Assembly (NCBI GenBank): GCA_951217055.1
Contig: OX578284.1
Coordinates: 14,813,687-14,877,686 of the forward strand
Direction of reading: 5' to 3'
DNA length: 64,000 nucleotides
Source of the DNA: Gerris lacustris
Lineage: Eukaryota > Arthropoda > Insecta > Hemiptera > Gerridae
This document shows, piece after piece, positions 20,106 to 29,906 of the stretch (position 1 is the stretch's first letter; every line of letters begins with the position of its first letter). The translations under genes and the position numbers were made by a program. Below the pieces are notes generated by a model, which was given only the letters and a program-made list of their open reading frames with translations, did no database searches and had not been told where the DNA came from.

Positions 20106-20277
20106 CTTAAGGTGGTCAATGATACTGCAGAAAGGGGAATTGATCTGATAAAAAAAGTCCAACGAAACACCCATGGACGAAAATCAAAAACAATTTATTC
20201 TTGTTGAGATAGTCGACCATCACAGAAAAGTCGTCACCAAGCGAACAAAAGAAAATATTGCATCGTTCAAAATTAAT
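20106..20277 (+). pseudogene. C-terminal transposase-like relic in the right arm (family a)
   Basis: LKVVNDTAERGIDLIKKV (from 20106) is followed, after a frame change near 20185, by KQFILVEIVDHHRKVVTKRT and a TAA stop at about 20277. This matches my memory of the C-terminus of the family-a proteins (KVVNDTAERG ... EEQ-QFLLQVVE-HR), which typically closes the ORF. Its presence in both arms shows the inverted arms include the 3' coding exon. Confidence 0.6.
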
Positions 20278-20579
20278 TAATATAATATAATATTTACCTA
20301 TAATATTACCTACTAATCTTAGCTTCTAGTTATATATTTTTTTTAAGTATTTGATTTCTAGTTTTCCCAATAAAAATATTTAATATTGAAAAACGGTATT
20401 TTTGCCTACTATTACAAAACTGATCAAAGTGTGCAACCTCTAAATATTATCCAATCTTCATGAAATTTGTCGTATATATCTTTTACACCACTTAGACTCG
20501 GGGCGTAAGCAAAGTCTGCATTTTTTTCAAATTTTATTTTTTGCCTTACAAAATGAAACACCCTAACTTATAGGGTACA

Positions 20580-21160
20580 CTTTAGGAAACTCTTCTTAGG
20601 GGTAATGGCCGCAATTTTGGTTCCACGATATATATTTGTGATCTAAATTTCAACACCTTTAAAATGATACCCCACTTAAAAATTACAAATAATAAACATT
20701 TTTGGTCACCATGGTTACGGCCACCTACAATTTCTAAAATTTGCCTTTTTTATATTAATTTCCGGAAATATCACTGGACTACAGAGATGGTCACTTATGT
20801 CTTTTTGCCTTATTTTTATGACCTGTCCTTATGGGGTAGCGGGGGAGGACCTTTTTTTGTGTTAATAATTTCTGGGGTAAAATGGCCGGCATTTTGGAAA
20901 CGCGATATATATTTCAATATCTTTAAAACGATCACCCACTCAAAAATTACAAAAAATAAAAAATATTACGATTATTATTAGATTAAATTTTGAGTGTATA
21001 AATTTGCAAAATGTTTCCTGTTTTTGAACAAAAATAGTAACTTGTATACCAAATTTCAATTCTCTGACAGTAGGTCGGCAGATATACTCCAAGATGCGAG
21101 ACGGACAGACGAACTGCCAAAAGCAAAAGGGTTTCTAGGATAACCTCGAAACCCTAAAAA
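20580..21160 (-). repeat. AGGG-headed dispersed repeat, copy 2
   Basis: Read on the minus strand, the head at 21157 is TTTTAGGGTTTCGAGG...AGAAACCCTTTTGC, a short hairpin, followed by GTTCGTCTGTCCGTCTCGC and GAATTGAAATTTGG. Further in, two forms of a CACTCAAAAATTACAAA / GGCCGGCATTTTGG-A block about 280 bp apart (near 20600-20690 and 20870-20950) repeat, as in the copy at 55582. Confidence 0.7.
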
Positions 21161-21233
21161 CGAGGAAAACAGTTAAATAAATAGACAATAATAGCTTGTA
21201 AAAGCAAAAAATCATAAAAGTACGTAATAGGAT

Positions 21234-21265
21234 GCGAGGAAGCTATGTGCCACACTAATTGTCAG
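21234..21265. repeat. Short dispersed motif GCGAGGAAGCTATGTGCCAC
   Basis: Same motif as at 1281 and 27001. Upstream AATAAATA-ACA/TA...TACGT is also similar to the 27001 copy. Confidence 0.5.
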
Positions 21266-21956
21266 TTTTTTTTAAATTTATATTATCATTAAGAAAGGAT
21301 TTCCGAAAAGAGTTTATACATTCTATTCCAATTAAACTGAAGGGGGTCAAGTTTTATTAAAAAAAAAAGAAAAAAAAGAAACTTCAATTTAGTTGATAAC
21401 TTTTCTCTAAAAGTAATATGAAACTATAAAACAACACCTTTGTAATATTTTTGAGTTCTTTACTTATTTTTATAAAAAAAAAACAGGTTGAAGATAAAAT
21501 TCGAAAATATTTAAAAATTCTATAAATTTTAATTGTTTTCGATACTTCTTTACTTTGCACTTAGTTATTGTATATTTTTATTACTACGTTTTTATTAGCT
21601 TGGTTTCTTGTTTGTTTTGTTGTCCGGTACAAATCTGGCAATCGATTTCTAACTAACTTCCCGAATAGCTAGACATTTGAAACTTTTTAGCATAGCTCAG
21701 AACACGATGACAATGCATTATTTTAATATTTTTAGCCATCTTTCAGCAGAATTTAATTGGTTTTCAGCAAATTTTGCTGTACGGAAAGTTAGTTCGGAAA
21801 AAATCCGCAAGTTATTTTTTTTTTTTGCCATGTCCCATATTTACGCAATCTTCATTTGGACGGGTCTCAAATTTGTGATAGAAAAACATTGAATGACAGC
21901 AAAACAGGAAATATCGATTATATTATTTATCGATTGTTATTTATATTATTTCAAAT
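21266..21956. other. AT-rich interval without recognised genes
   Basis: Several A/T runs. The 71-codon frame at 21677-21892 has no recognisable features. Confidence 0.4.
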
Positions 21957-22035
21957 ATATCGATGGCACGCTTTAGATTTGGTGTTGGGAAGATCCGTTG
22001 TACAAAGATTTGTCCTTTTATAGGTTTAAAATCAG
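21957..22035 (+). repeat. 3' segment of dispersed repeat R2
   Basis: GATGGCACGCTTTAGATTTGG, then TTGTACAAAGATTTGTCCTTTTA, matches 16562-16640. The upstream R2 part is absent. Confidence 0.55.
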
Positions 22036-23935
22036 CTCTCTAGATGGTTGTCATTTATGTGAAGTAAATAAATTTGGAACTATTTTTTTATATTATATAA
22101 CAATAACAATTATATTATCAACATTACATACGATTCAACAGAAAATTTAAAAACGTAGTATATAAAAAGTTCTTTTTATCTTGAAATTATTTCATTGTAC
22201 TTCAAACATTTGGCCAGAAAAACAATTATGTATATGAGATATAGAAACTTAAAGAAGAAATATGTGAAAATTTGTAATTAGTTTTTAATTAATATCTTAA
22301 TAATTTTAGTTAAATTAATTTTGAATATATATAAAATTTATGTAGTAACTTTGAGATAAAATAAGTTATTGTTTATACTACTTTTGTAGTTGTCATAAAA
22401 AATTAATAAACATTTGCCGTCACAATGTGGAATTCATGTTAGGTTAGAGAATTGTTTTAATATTTAGTATGTTTAATAAGGACTGCTTTACGTTACTTAA
22501 TACCCTTTTCCCTTCACAAGAGACAAAAAGTTAGGCACCTTAGAGAGTGTTTTTGTTCTTTGTATTTCTGTAATTAAAAAGCCACTTTTATTCTTCTTCT
22601 TTTTTTTTTGTTTTGTAAAAAGTCTTCTGGTAAGAGATAGAGGAGAGAGTTTGATAAAGTTGTTAAGTGAAGTTGGTAAAGGCTCTATAGTAGAGAGAAG
22701 CTTTAAGAGTAGAGTTAGAATGCTGGTTCTAGAACAAGAAATAATCCCTTCTACGCTTGTCAGTACACTCTAAGTCTGTGGTTTTGAATCTAGCCCTGGA
22801 TTTCCTCTTATTCCCATCTAGACCCACTTCATCTCAAACAGATTGTCTTTCTCCCTAAGGGTGTTTCAAAGTGAAAAACAACTACCTAGAAAGCATAAAG
22901 GGAATTTTCAGTTAACGACATTATACAGTTGGTAACATTGAGAACTATTTAATACTGTTAAATGACAGCTTTTATATTAAGAATTCTGACAGAAATGCTG
23001 TCTCTTTTATGCACGGAAAGAGGCAAATTAAAATTAAATGCTTTAATACTAAGTATTAGAACCCTTTTTACCTTTGTAATGTACTTTTGTATTCGAAAGA
23101 TTTAGTATTTGTTGGATCTGTTTAATTAATAGACAAAGAGGAAATATCCGAATCTTAGTGCTTCCGAATAACGAATTAAAATGATAATTTTGAAAATCTA
23201 AATTAAATCATCCAATTACAATAAGATCTGAAGATGAATGTTTAATAAAATACTCTTCGTCATCCATTTTAGTAGATTTTCTAACGAAGTTTTAAGAAAT
23301 GAATTATATTTGAACAATTATTGAGTCCTTAAATACTTTTAAAAATCCTAATAAAATGTTTGATCTTTCTAAAATGCTGAATAATTTTTCTTTGATGTAA
23401 AATAAATTTACTTTTTCACATATTAACTAGAACAATTTTACCTTATAACTTATCTTTCATTATAAGTGGTTAAAGTGCAACTAATTAATTTATTTATTAA
23501 AAAATATATACACACAGGTAGATGGATCCATTTATTGCCAAATCATATGTACATATACACTTATATTAATTACATTAAATAAAATATATTAACATAGTAT
23601 GTATGAATTACCATTATGTGTAATTACCACAAGATAGCGGTCAATACTACAAAGGTTTCTTTCATATTTATTTTATTTTAAACCAATTAATAGAAATCCA
23701 ATTGAATAGACACTTAATGTTAGACGCCCACAGTCGGTTAAAATCCATATGGGAATTTGTGGGCAACTTTAAACACCCATTAATTTCATCAAAATCGGAC
23801 AAGTAGTTTTCAAGATATTGTGGTTTGCTAATAAGGTTGCTCGACAGGCCGCCGAGGTCAAAAATCTCCCGGATTTCTGACTTTAATAGTATATTATGTT
23901 ACTAGGCTGTAAAGTGATTTGTAATTTGTAATTTG

Positions 23936-23938
<3 letters not shown>
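22036..23938. other. Long AT-rich interval without recognised genes
   Basis: I see no coding region. A patch at about 22700-22870 is less AT-rich (GTGGTTTTGAATCTAGCC resembles a degenerate B box) and 23720-23880 contains CATCAAAATCGGACAAGTAG, a phrase typical of insect dispersed repeats. Neither has a partner in this window. Confidence 0.4.

Positions 23939-23970
<32 letters not shown>
23939..23970. repeat. Poly-T tract (32)
   Basis: An uninterrupted T run. Confidence 0.9.
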
Positions 23971-23973
<3 letters not shown>

Positions 23974-24181
23974 GCGGCAATTATATTTACTATCGAGCGA
24001 AGCAAGGCAGTAAATATTGCCAAGGTAAAGAAAAACCACTTCACAGTCGTGTAGCATAATATGCTATTTTTTTCCGAGGTAGCAGACAATGAATAAAACA
24101 TTAAATATAAATCAATATAATTATAACAAATATTAGACCTTCTTTTCTTGAGTCGGATCTTATTTAGATTGTTATTCCTAC

Positions 24182-24210
24182 AAAAAAAAAAAAAAAAAAA
24201 AAAAAAAAAA
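24182..24210. repeat. Poly-A tract (29)
   Basis: An uninterrupted A run followed by CAGTGGGGAGTACC. Adjacent 24211-24590 holds no recognised gene. Confidence 0.9.
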
Positions 24211-24599
24211 CAGTGGGGAGTACCAATCTACAGAAGGTATATGGAATGTCCTTCTTTAGACTGTTACTCCCCTTTTGAAATTTAATTTACTTTTATTAAA
24301 CTGATAGTGAAGGAAATAAAAGTCTAATACTATTAGCGATGTTAGAGTAGAGAAGCAAGCTAGTAAATAGATTTCCTTTCAGTCACTTGTGCCACCTTAA
24401 TTACTAAGACCCCCACTACATCTAGTACAACCTAATTACTTTCAGTAGAATGTCTCCCCAATTACTTTTATTACAAAGTAGTTGGGTTCTCACATTTTGA
24501 TTGATACTTTTAAAAAAAAAATAAAAATGAAAATTTATTTATCCTACCCATTGTCTCTTGTAGTCATGGTTTTAGAAATGATATATTTTGTTTTTATTG

Positions 24600-24862
24600 A
24601 TCTTATATTACTTGGCTTTGTAAGTTTCATAGCACATCTATTACCCAACTTTTGAACCACTTCCCGTCTTGCAATCTTCCCCAAATTTTGCACATGGAAA
24701 CAATTGAGGTGAAGAATACAGAAACCAAAAAAAAGGTCTTATATTACTTTGCTTTGTAAGTTTCACCGCACACCTATTACACCAATTTTGAACCACTTAC
24801 CGTCTTTCAGTCTTCCCCAAATTTTATACATAGAAACAATTTTGGCGAAAAATACAGAAAAA
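24600..24862 (+). repeat. Dispersed repeat R3, tandem pair with A-rich linkers
   Basis: Two direct copies of about 135 bp (24600-24734 and 24735-24862) read CTTATATTACTTTGCTTTG, AAGTTTCA-CGCAC, TTTTGAACCACTT-CCGTCTT, CTTCCCCAAATTTT and end AATACAGAAA-AAA. The inverted pair lies at 58299-58585. The A-rich ends and tandem-pair form recall a small retroposed sequence dimerised through its tails. Confidence 0.8.
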
Positions 24863-25232
24863 AATACGTATGGCGTCGTGGGACACCCGGTAGGAACGAA
24901 GTTCCTTACGCTTTATATTAAATATAAATTATATAATTACAGTGCTAAGTATATGATACTTATACAAGGTGGAGTTAGGATAAGAGACAACATTAAAAGT
25001 AACTATTTGTACTAGCAGAGTTAAGGCAATATTAAAAGAAAAACTTTTTATTATCTTCGAAAAAAGCGTCTTACAATAAATGATGTATTTTAAATTGAGA
25101 AAAAAGTTAATTTTGATTAGTGTATAGTTAAAGCAGATGATAGTAGAGAAGAAAAGAACGGTCCCATCAGACCTCCGTCGGCGAATCTCCAATTAAAATA
25201 TTATAATAAAAAATATAATCACCAACACTAAA
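24863..25232. other. AT-rich interval without recognised genes
   Basis: A short hairpin AGGAACGAAGTTCCT lies at about 24893-24907. Nothing else recognised. Confidence 0.4.
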
Positions 25233-25795
25233 AAACTAATGCTTGTATCAGGTTGAAATTTAACATGCCGGTTTCAATTGTACTTTAGACGATGTGTATG
25301 AAGTTTTATTGAAATCGTTACGTTAGAACGTAAGATATCGATAAAAACGTTGTTTTCTTTATAAAACGTTTAGGTCCGCTTTAATAAATTTAGCGATCTT
25401 TATCACTTCATAGCAGTGTCAGTGTTCGTTTTACTAAAAAAAAGTATTTAAAAAAGTTGTTTGTCTCATTAAATAAATGAAGTTAGAATTTATTCCCGTT
25501 CAAAAAATCCAATTTCAAATTTGAAGCTTACGTTTACGCGAGCGTTGCGCGTGAACGCTTGGGCGGATAACTTTTTCCAACGAACTTAGCCTGGGCATTT
25601 GTAAAATGAACATGTGTACCAAATTTCAACTAACTCGGTGATCTTTTACTCAAGTTATTGTCATTGGTAGATTTCGTGACGGATTTTGCGTGACGGTGAT
25701 TTTGTGACGGTTATTTTGTGACGGTGATTTTGGTATTTTTTTCGGATTTACTCCCAGGCTCCAGAACGTGCCATAAGGAACTTCGTTCCAAAAAA
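25233..25795 (+). repeat. Dispersed repeat R1, copy 2
   Basis: The clearest R1 copy. It opens TGTATCAGGTTGAAATTTAA and closes GTGCCATAAGGAACTTCGTTCC, and includes a TTTTGTGACGGTGATTTTGTG local repeat near 25690-25735 not seen in the other copies. Confidence 0.75.
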
Positions 25796-26424
25796 AAAGT
25801 TGAAAATAAGTTTTTAAAAATGGTATTTTTATATAAATTATTATTTACTTACTCCCAACTTTCGTCTGAAGTATCTGAGTTGAAGGAATAGCAGAAACCA
25901 ACTTCTGTTCTCTGAAGTTCAAATAATTTACAGCAATTAAGTTCATAATTCCGCCACCAACATTCTCCTAAGAACATCTCCTCACAGGGTCGCATCGTCT
26001 AAACATAGAATTAAATGGAAGTTAAAAATTGCAAGAGATTAGGATATCTTAAGGAATTTATGTTCCTTCCTTTATTTTAGTAATGCTAAATTTTCTATCA
26101 ATTTTTATAAGTCGATTATAATTGAGGAAATTTGGATTATGGAATTGATAAATTTTTCGAGGATTCTACACATTAATTATATTATTAGGAAGACGTGTTC
26201 ATTTCGTTTTACCTCGTTTTTACTTTTTATTTCCAATTCTCTGGATTTTGCTGGGATATCCTATTTCATCAATTTATTCAGGAATTATAACGTGTTCAAT
26301 ATCCGATGAGATTTTGAGAAAAAGGAGTTCCATTGTACCTAATTATTTCTTATTAGCTTCCAAATTTTATTTTTAATATTTAGCCTTGCTATTTCTTTGC
26401 CATCTTCTGTCTCTGTCTGTCTTA
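25796..26424. other. AT-rich interval without recognised genes
   Basis: Nothing recognised. Confidence 0.4.
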
Positions 26425-26808
26425 CATCTAGCAGTAGTAGTAGTAGTTACCTAGTACTTCCTACTAGACGGGTAGGACGAACTTGTTCGAACCTTGCAAT
26501 CAGGCCTACAGTGGACCCATTTTACTTCCCCGTGGTGGAGAGTTCCAGCTACTTCACACATCATACATTTGTACATTGTACCGCCGAAGCGAGTATGATG
26601 TGGTCATTAGTAAGCTATATGAGCGTGCGTCAAAGTGTGGGGGAAGAGAACCTCTCATGGGGTGCCCTCGCCCTGCTCCGTCCGCGATTCATAGATGCAT
26701 TCAGTGTATCACGGCCCGGGATCGAACCCACGACCTCGAGTTGCCTCGACTCAGTGATAGCTGCCCGGTGTCTTTGCCACCTAGGCCACCCTGGCTCCCT
26801 CTTACATC
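26425..26808 (-). mobile_element. tRNA-derived SINE family 1, full-length copy
   Basis: Read on the minus strand from about 26808: GGGAGCCAGGGTGGCCTAGG (A box) through a long variable-arm-like stem (GAGTCGAGGCAACTCGAGG) to the B box GTGGGTTCGATCCCGG near 26715, a well-conserved body shared with 3776-4040, then a further 100 bp and a (TAC)n/(CTA)n-type tail at 26427-26450. At about 385 bp it is the longer copy and defines the family. The plus-strand open frames of 110-155 codons across it are chance consequences of its higher GC. Confidence 0.85.
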
Positions 26809-26819
26809 TAAATAAACAT

Positions 26820-27439
26820 TCAATATATACATATATGTATATATATATCCCACAAAGTCTATAGTAGAGAACCTAAATTTGAAATATGACCAAGTAGTTA
26901 AAAAAAGGAACGTTGAAATAGTCTTATATTTGATGCAATACGGTAAATTTAACAATAATGGTTTGTAAATGCATAAAATAAATACATTACGTGATTGGAT
27001 GCGAGGAAGCTATGTGCCACACTAATTGGCAGTCTATTTTATATTTACTTTTACATAGAATTTATTTATAAATCGATGAATTTTCTTTCTATTATATCAT
27101 CTTTCAAGTCAAGAGATTTAAGAATTTTATTAGGAGAGATGTTAAGGATCCTATATAATACTTGGTTGAGTCTTGACATCTTTAGCCTGACTAAAGCTAC
27201 ACGACGAATCTCTGGTTCTTGGAAAAGGGAATCAGCAGCTGTATTTAGAAATTAATTATTGCCAGATCAAAGTAATTTGATTTCTCCACGTGTATGAATA
27301 CCTAATGATTACCAAAGACCAAACACCTGTCCCCTGCATCTATATACGATTAATTTCATGATCGGCGTAGTCGAAAGGTTACTCGCAACTCCACCTCCAA
27401 ACCTTGAATTATTATTTTATATTTTTATTTTTAATTGAT
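26820..27439. other. AT-rich interval with dispersed motif at 27001
   Basis: 27001-27032 is the GCGAGGAAGCTATGTGCCAC motif. The 86-codon frame after it (26995-27255) starts in that motif and has no recognisable features. Confidence 0.4.
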
Positions 27440-27632
27440 TTTTGTTATTTCTTTTACGTTCCGATAAATACATCATTAAGTTATTACAGAACGGGAGATC
27501 TCAGCCACTTTACTCATCTACTCGATGAGATCATCAGTGTGAAGCATGTCTCATCTTCTGATGGTTTCGAACCCATCAGATATATCTGTGTTTAGACTTC
27601 AGATTAATACTCGGCTATGCCAGTTCAGTTAA
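27440..27632 (-). mobile_element. tRNA-derived SINE family 2, copy 1
   Basis: Minus-strand order: GGCATAGCCGAGTATTAA (A-box-like, about 27620), GATGGGTTCGAAACCATC (B box, about 27570), then GAGACATG-TTCACACTGATG, ATCTCATCGA-TAGATGAGTAAAGTGGC, TGTAAT-A--TAATGA and a CGGAAC-type 3' segment. It matches 56204-56366. The A-to-B spacing of about 50 bp suits an internal pol III promoter. Confidence 0.75.
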
Positions 27633-27660
27633 TATCTTTGTTGAGCTTATCTTATAAAAA

Positions 27661-28202
27661 GTCTAGGAGAAAGCGTGCAAGAATGTGTCTGACTAACATC
27701 AAGCTAGAATTTTGTGTATAAGTAAATCTTTAACTGCCTTTTAAGAATATGTGGTCGGCTAAGTTCGTCTGCATGACATAGCTTGGCAATAGGCATGTAG
27801 AAATCGGCCATGTCCCTTCCTTAATGGTGGACAATGTGATTCTTATGATCCTGAATACGAACTTAGTTATTTGACCAAAAATCAAGTTGATGATGGTTAG
27901 TTAGTCAAATATTACTCCAAATCATAGAGGTCCCCAATTAATTATAATAGGTGTAATTGTAGTGGAAAAACTACGAACAAAGTTCGTACTCAGGATCATG
28001 AAAATCACATTTTCCACCATAAAGGGCGGGACATGGCTGCTCTCCACAGGTTTTTTTTTATTTTTTTTTATTTTTAAATGCCTATTGCCAAGCTGTCCCG
28101 CAGACGAACTTAGCCGACCACATTTCCTTAATCGGTACTATAAGATTTACTTAAACACAAAATGCTTGCTATGTTTGTCAGATACTATCTCCTAGACTAA
28201 TA
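27661..28202. mobile_element. Foldback MITE family F, copy 2
   Basis: Left TIR starts GTCTAGGAGAAAGCGTGC, right TIR ends CTATCTCCTAGACTAA. Inside are GTCTGACTAACATCAAGCTAG, TGTGGTCGGCTAAGTTCGTCTGC, CATAGCTTGGCAATAGGC and their inverted partners. The centre differs from copy 1, and a T-rich run interrupts the right arm near 28050. Confidence 0.8.
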
Positions 28203-28269
28203 TGTTAATACGGTAGCGAATTCAGATATTTTGGGCAGACTAGAGGATTAAGTTATATTCACTGAGGAA

Positions 28270-28330
28270 TCGGCATAGCGAAGTGGTACCGCATTTACCT
28301 GCCACCATCTTCGTATAAAAATATCTGAGA
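28270..28330 (+). mobile_element. Head of a possible tRNA-derived SINE family 3
   Basis: GGAATCGGCATAGCGAAGTGGTAC contains an A-box-like TAGCGAAGTGG and resembles 62878-62900. No B box follows at the usual distance, so only a head fragment may remain. Confidence 0.35.
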
Positions 28331-28407
28331 TTAAAAATGGTCACACTTATGGGCAGATTGGTCACATCAGCAATGAAAATACTGTGTTTGCACACTGCAA
28401 TTAGCTA

Positions 28408-28508
28408 CACAATTTGTGTGAGTGAGAGACACTAAGGAATGTGCCACGCTAAAATGCATTTTTTTAGCGTGGCACATTCCTTAGTGTCTCTCACTCACAC
28501 AATTTGTG
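28408..28508. repeat. Near-perfect 46-bp hairpin
   Basis: The left arm (28409-28454) and right arm (28462-28507) pair over about 46 bp with a single mismatch, around a 7-base loop TGCATTT. The stem includes GAGAGACACTAAGGAATG and GCCACGCTAAAA. It is much richer in GC than its flanks. There is no second copy in the window. It could be a very young foldback insertion or a small-RNA precursor-like hairpin; the near-perfect pairing favours recent origin. Confidence 0.9.
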
Positions 28509-29113
28509 ATTTAATAATATTTAAAAACAATTTTCTGTGAAACAAATTCAAAATAATTGGTTAAATATTTGATAATCATCATTGTTACAGTACAATGATA
28601 AACAAAAAGAATAATAGCAAAAGAAAGATAATAAATAGTAACAATGTTTACATGAAACAATAAAAAAGGTAACACGTGTTTTATAAAGTGTTAACTACAG
28701 TACAACCCACGTGTTAACTAGTTCATTATTGTATAATGAAGAATCCTTGCAAAATTACAAAAAGTTAATGTGAAGGGAATTATCTCCAAATCAATCCGGG
28801 AAAATTAATGATAATTTTAAAGTAAAACTTTCAAACGTTCATTTAGGGATTTTAATGAATGAACGGTAATAGGTACATAATTTTAACGAATTTCTTGTTT
28901 AGAAATCAGTTAAAGCTTTTTGAATACTGACATCATTCAATTATAAACTTATGTACAAACTGTGGAAGGAAAGTTATTAAGGTTTTTATTCGAAAATTGC
29001 TTTTTCATATGTCTGAATAATTTTCCGTAATTGTAATTTTTAACAATTTTGATGAAGGATAAAAAGAAATGTCAAAAAGGTTAATTTTTAAAAATTTTAA
29101 AATGCTTTTCTTT

Positions 29114-29149
<36 letters not shown>

Positions 29150-29288
29150 GTCATTTATAATTTCTTACAAGTTCTGAGCTTGAAACTTCTGACTTTGAAA
29201 GGGAACAAAATATATTAAAGAAAAATGTTGAAGCTTTTAGAAATACCAGTAAGATTTAACCTTGTATTATCCATTTATATATATATAT
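28509..29288. other. AT-rich interval leading into the array
   Basis: Contains a 29-base A run (29119-29147). It ends in a short (AT)n at about 29276-29288 that abuts the first array unit. No gene seen. Confidence 0.45.
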
Positions 29289-29289
29289 A

Positions 29290-29336
29290 CTCGCCGGGTC
29301 GTCGTTCGGCCTACGGCCGAACTCCGCCCGACGAGT
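29290..29336. repeat. GC-rich hairpin head of unit A1
   Basis: TTCGGCC-TAC-GGCCGAA forms a perfect inner stem, flanked by partly paired CTCGCCGGG-TCG and CGCCCGACGAG. The same head opens A2 (32423), A3 (46254), A4 (49395) and A5 (51935). B1 (35566) and B2 (38584) carry a variant (CTCGCAGGCTCGAACGGCC-TAC-GGCCGTT). It marks every unit boundary in the array. Confidence 0.85.
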
Positions 29337-29906
29337 GGCCAGGTACTTAAATAGGTCTGGTACTTATAAGAGTTGGTACTTGTATAGGGTTTGGTTTTTG
29401 TATAGGAGCTGGTACAAAATTAAGGTAAAAAATTACAAGTGCGCACTCTTACAGAGAACTTGAATAATTTCTATAGATTGGAACAAGGGTGGGAGGGGGG
29501 GGGGGGTACATAGTGTCTAGGAATATGCTCTGTGGTTTTTAAGAATATGATATAATATAATATGATTTGATATAATAAAATATGATATGATATAATATGA
29601 TATGATATGATATAATATAATAAGTGCACTCTTACAAAGAACTTGAATAATTCATATTGATTAGAAGGGGGGGGGGGGGGGTACATAGCTTTAGCTTCTA
29701 GAAATATGCTGTGAGATGTGGTATACGGGAAAGCTAAGAAGATCTAAGGCTGAGTAGGATTTAGCAAGTAAAAATATGTATTATATCTGTATTTTTGCTA
29801 GGGAGAAAATTTAATGATCTTAAGTGAAGGTTCTACGACATTCTAAGATGTTATAGATTGCTTTAAAAAAAAGGAAAATATTTTTTATTGCGGATGGAGA
29901 AAGGCC

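Larger units (their letters stand above)
18185..20573. mobile_element. Foldback DNA transposon with perfect 8-bp target duplication (hAT-like ends)
   Basis: ACTTATAG at 18185-18192 and 20566-20573 is an exact 8-bp direct repeat. Between them the element (18193-20565, 2373 bp) starts TAGGGTGTTTCATTTT and ends with its inverse. After about 45 bp of diverged sequence the arms pair again from GCCCCGAGTCTAAGTGG inwards, giving inverted arms of about 880 bp (to about 19072 and from about 19686). An 8-bp duplication and TAGGG ends fit hAT-type elements; P elements also make 8-bp duplications. Both arms carry the same coding pieces, so one terminal half, including a 3' exon, was duplicated in inverted orientation. 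All coding parts are broken, so it is non-autonomous. Confidence 0.85.

Noticed and set aside
22690..22880. B-box-like GGTTTTGAATCTAGCC near 22775 as a further SINE
   Set aside because: No A box at the right spacing and no second copy in the window.
26397..26864. 155-codon and 110-codon frames at 26397-26864
   Set aside because: They lie within the SINE read in antisense; pol III boxes and the matching second copy explain the sequence.
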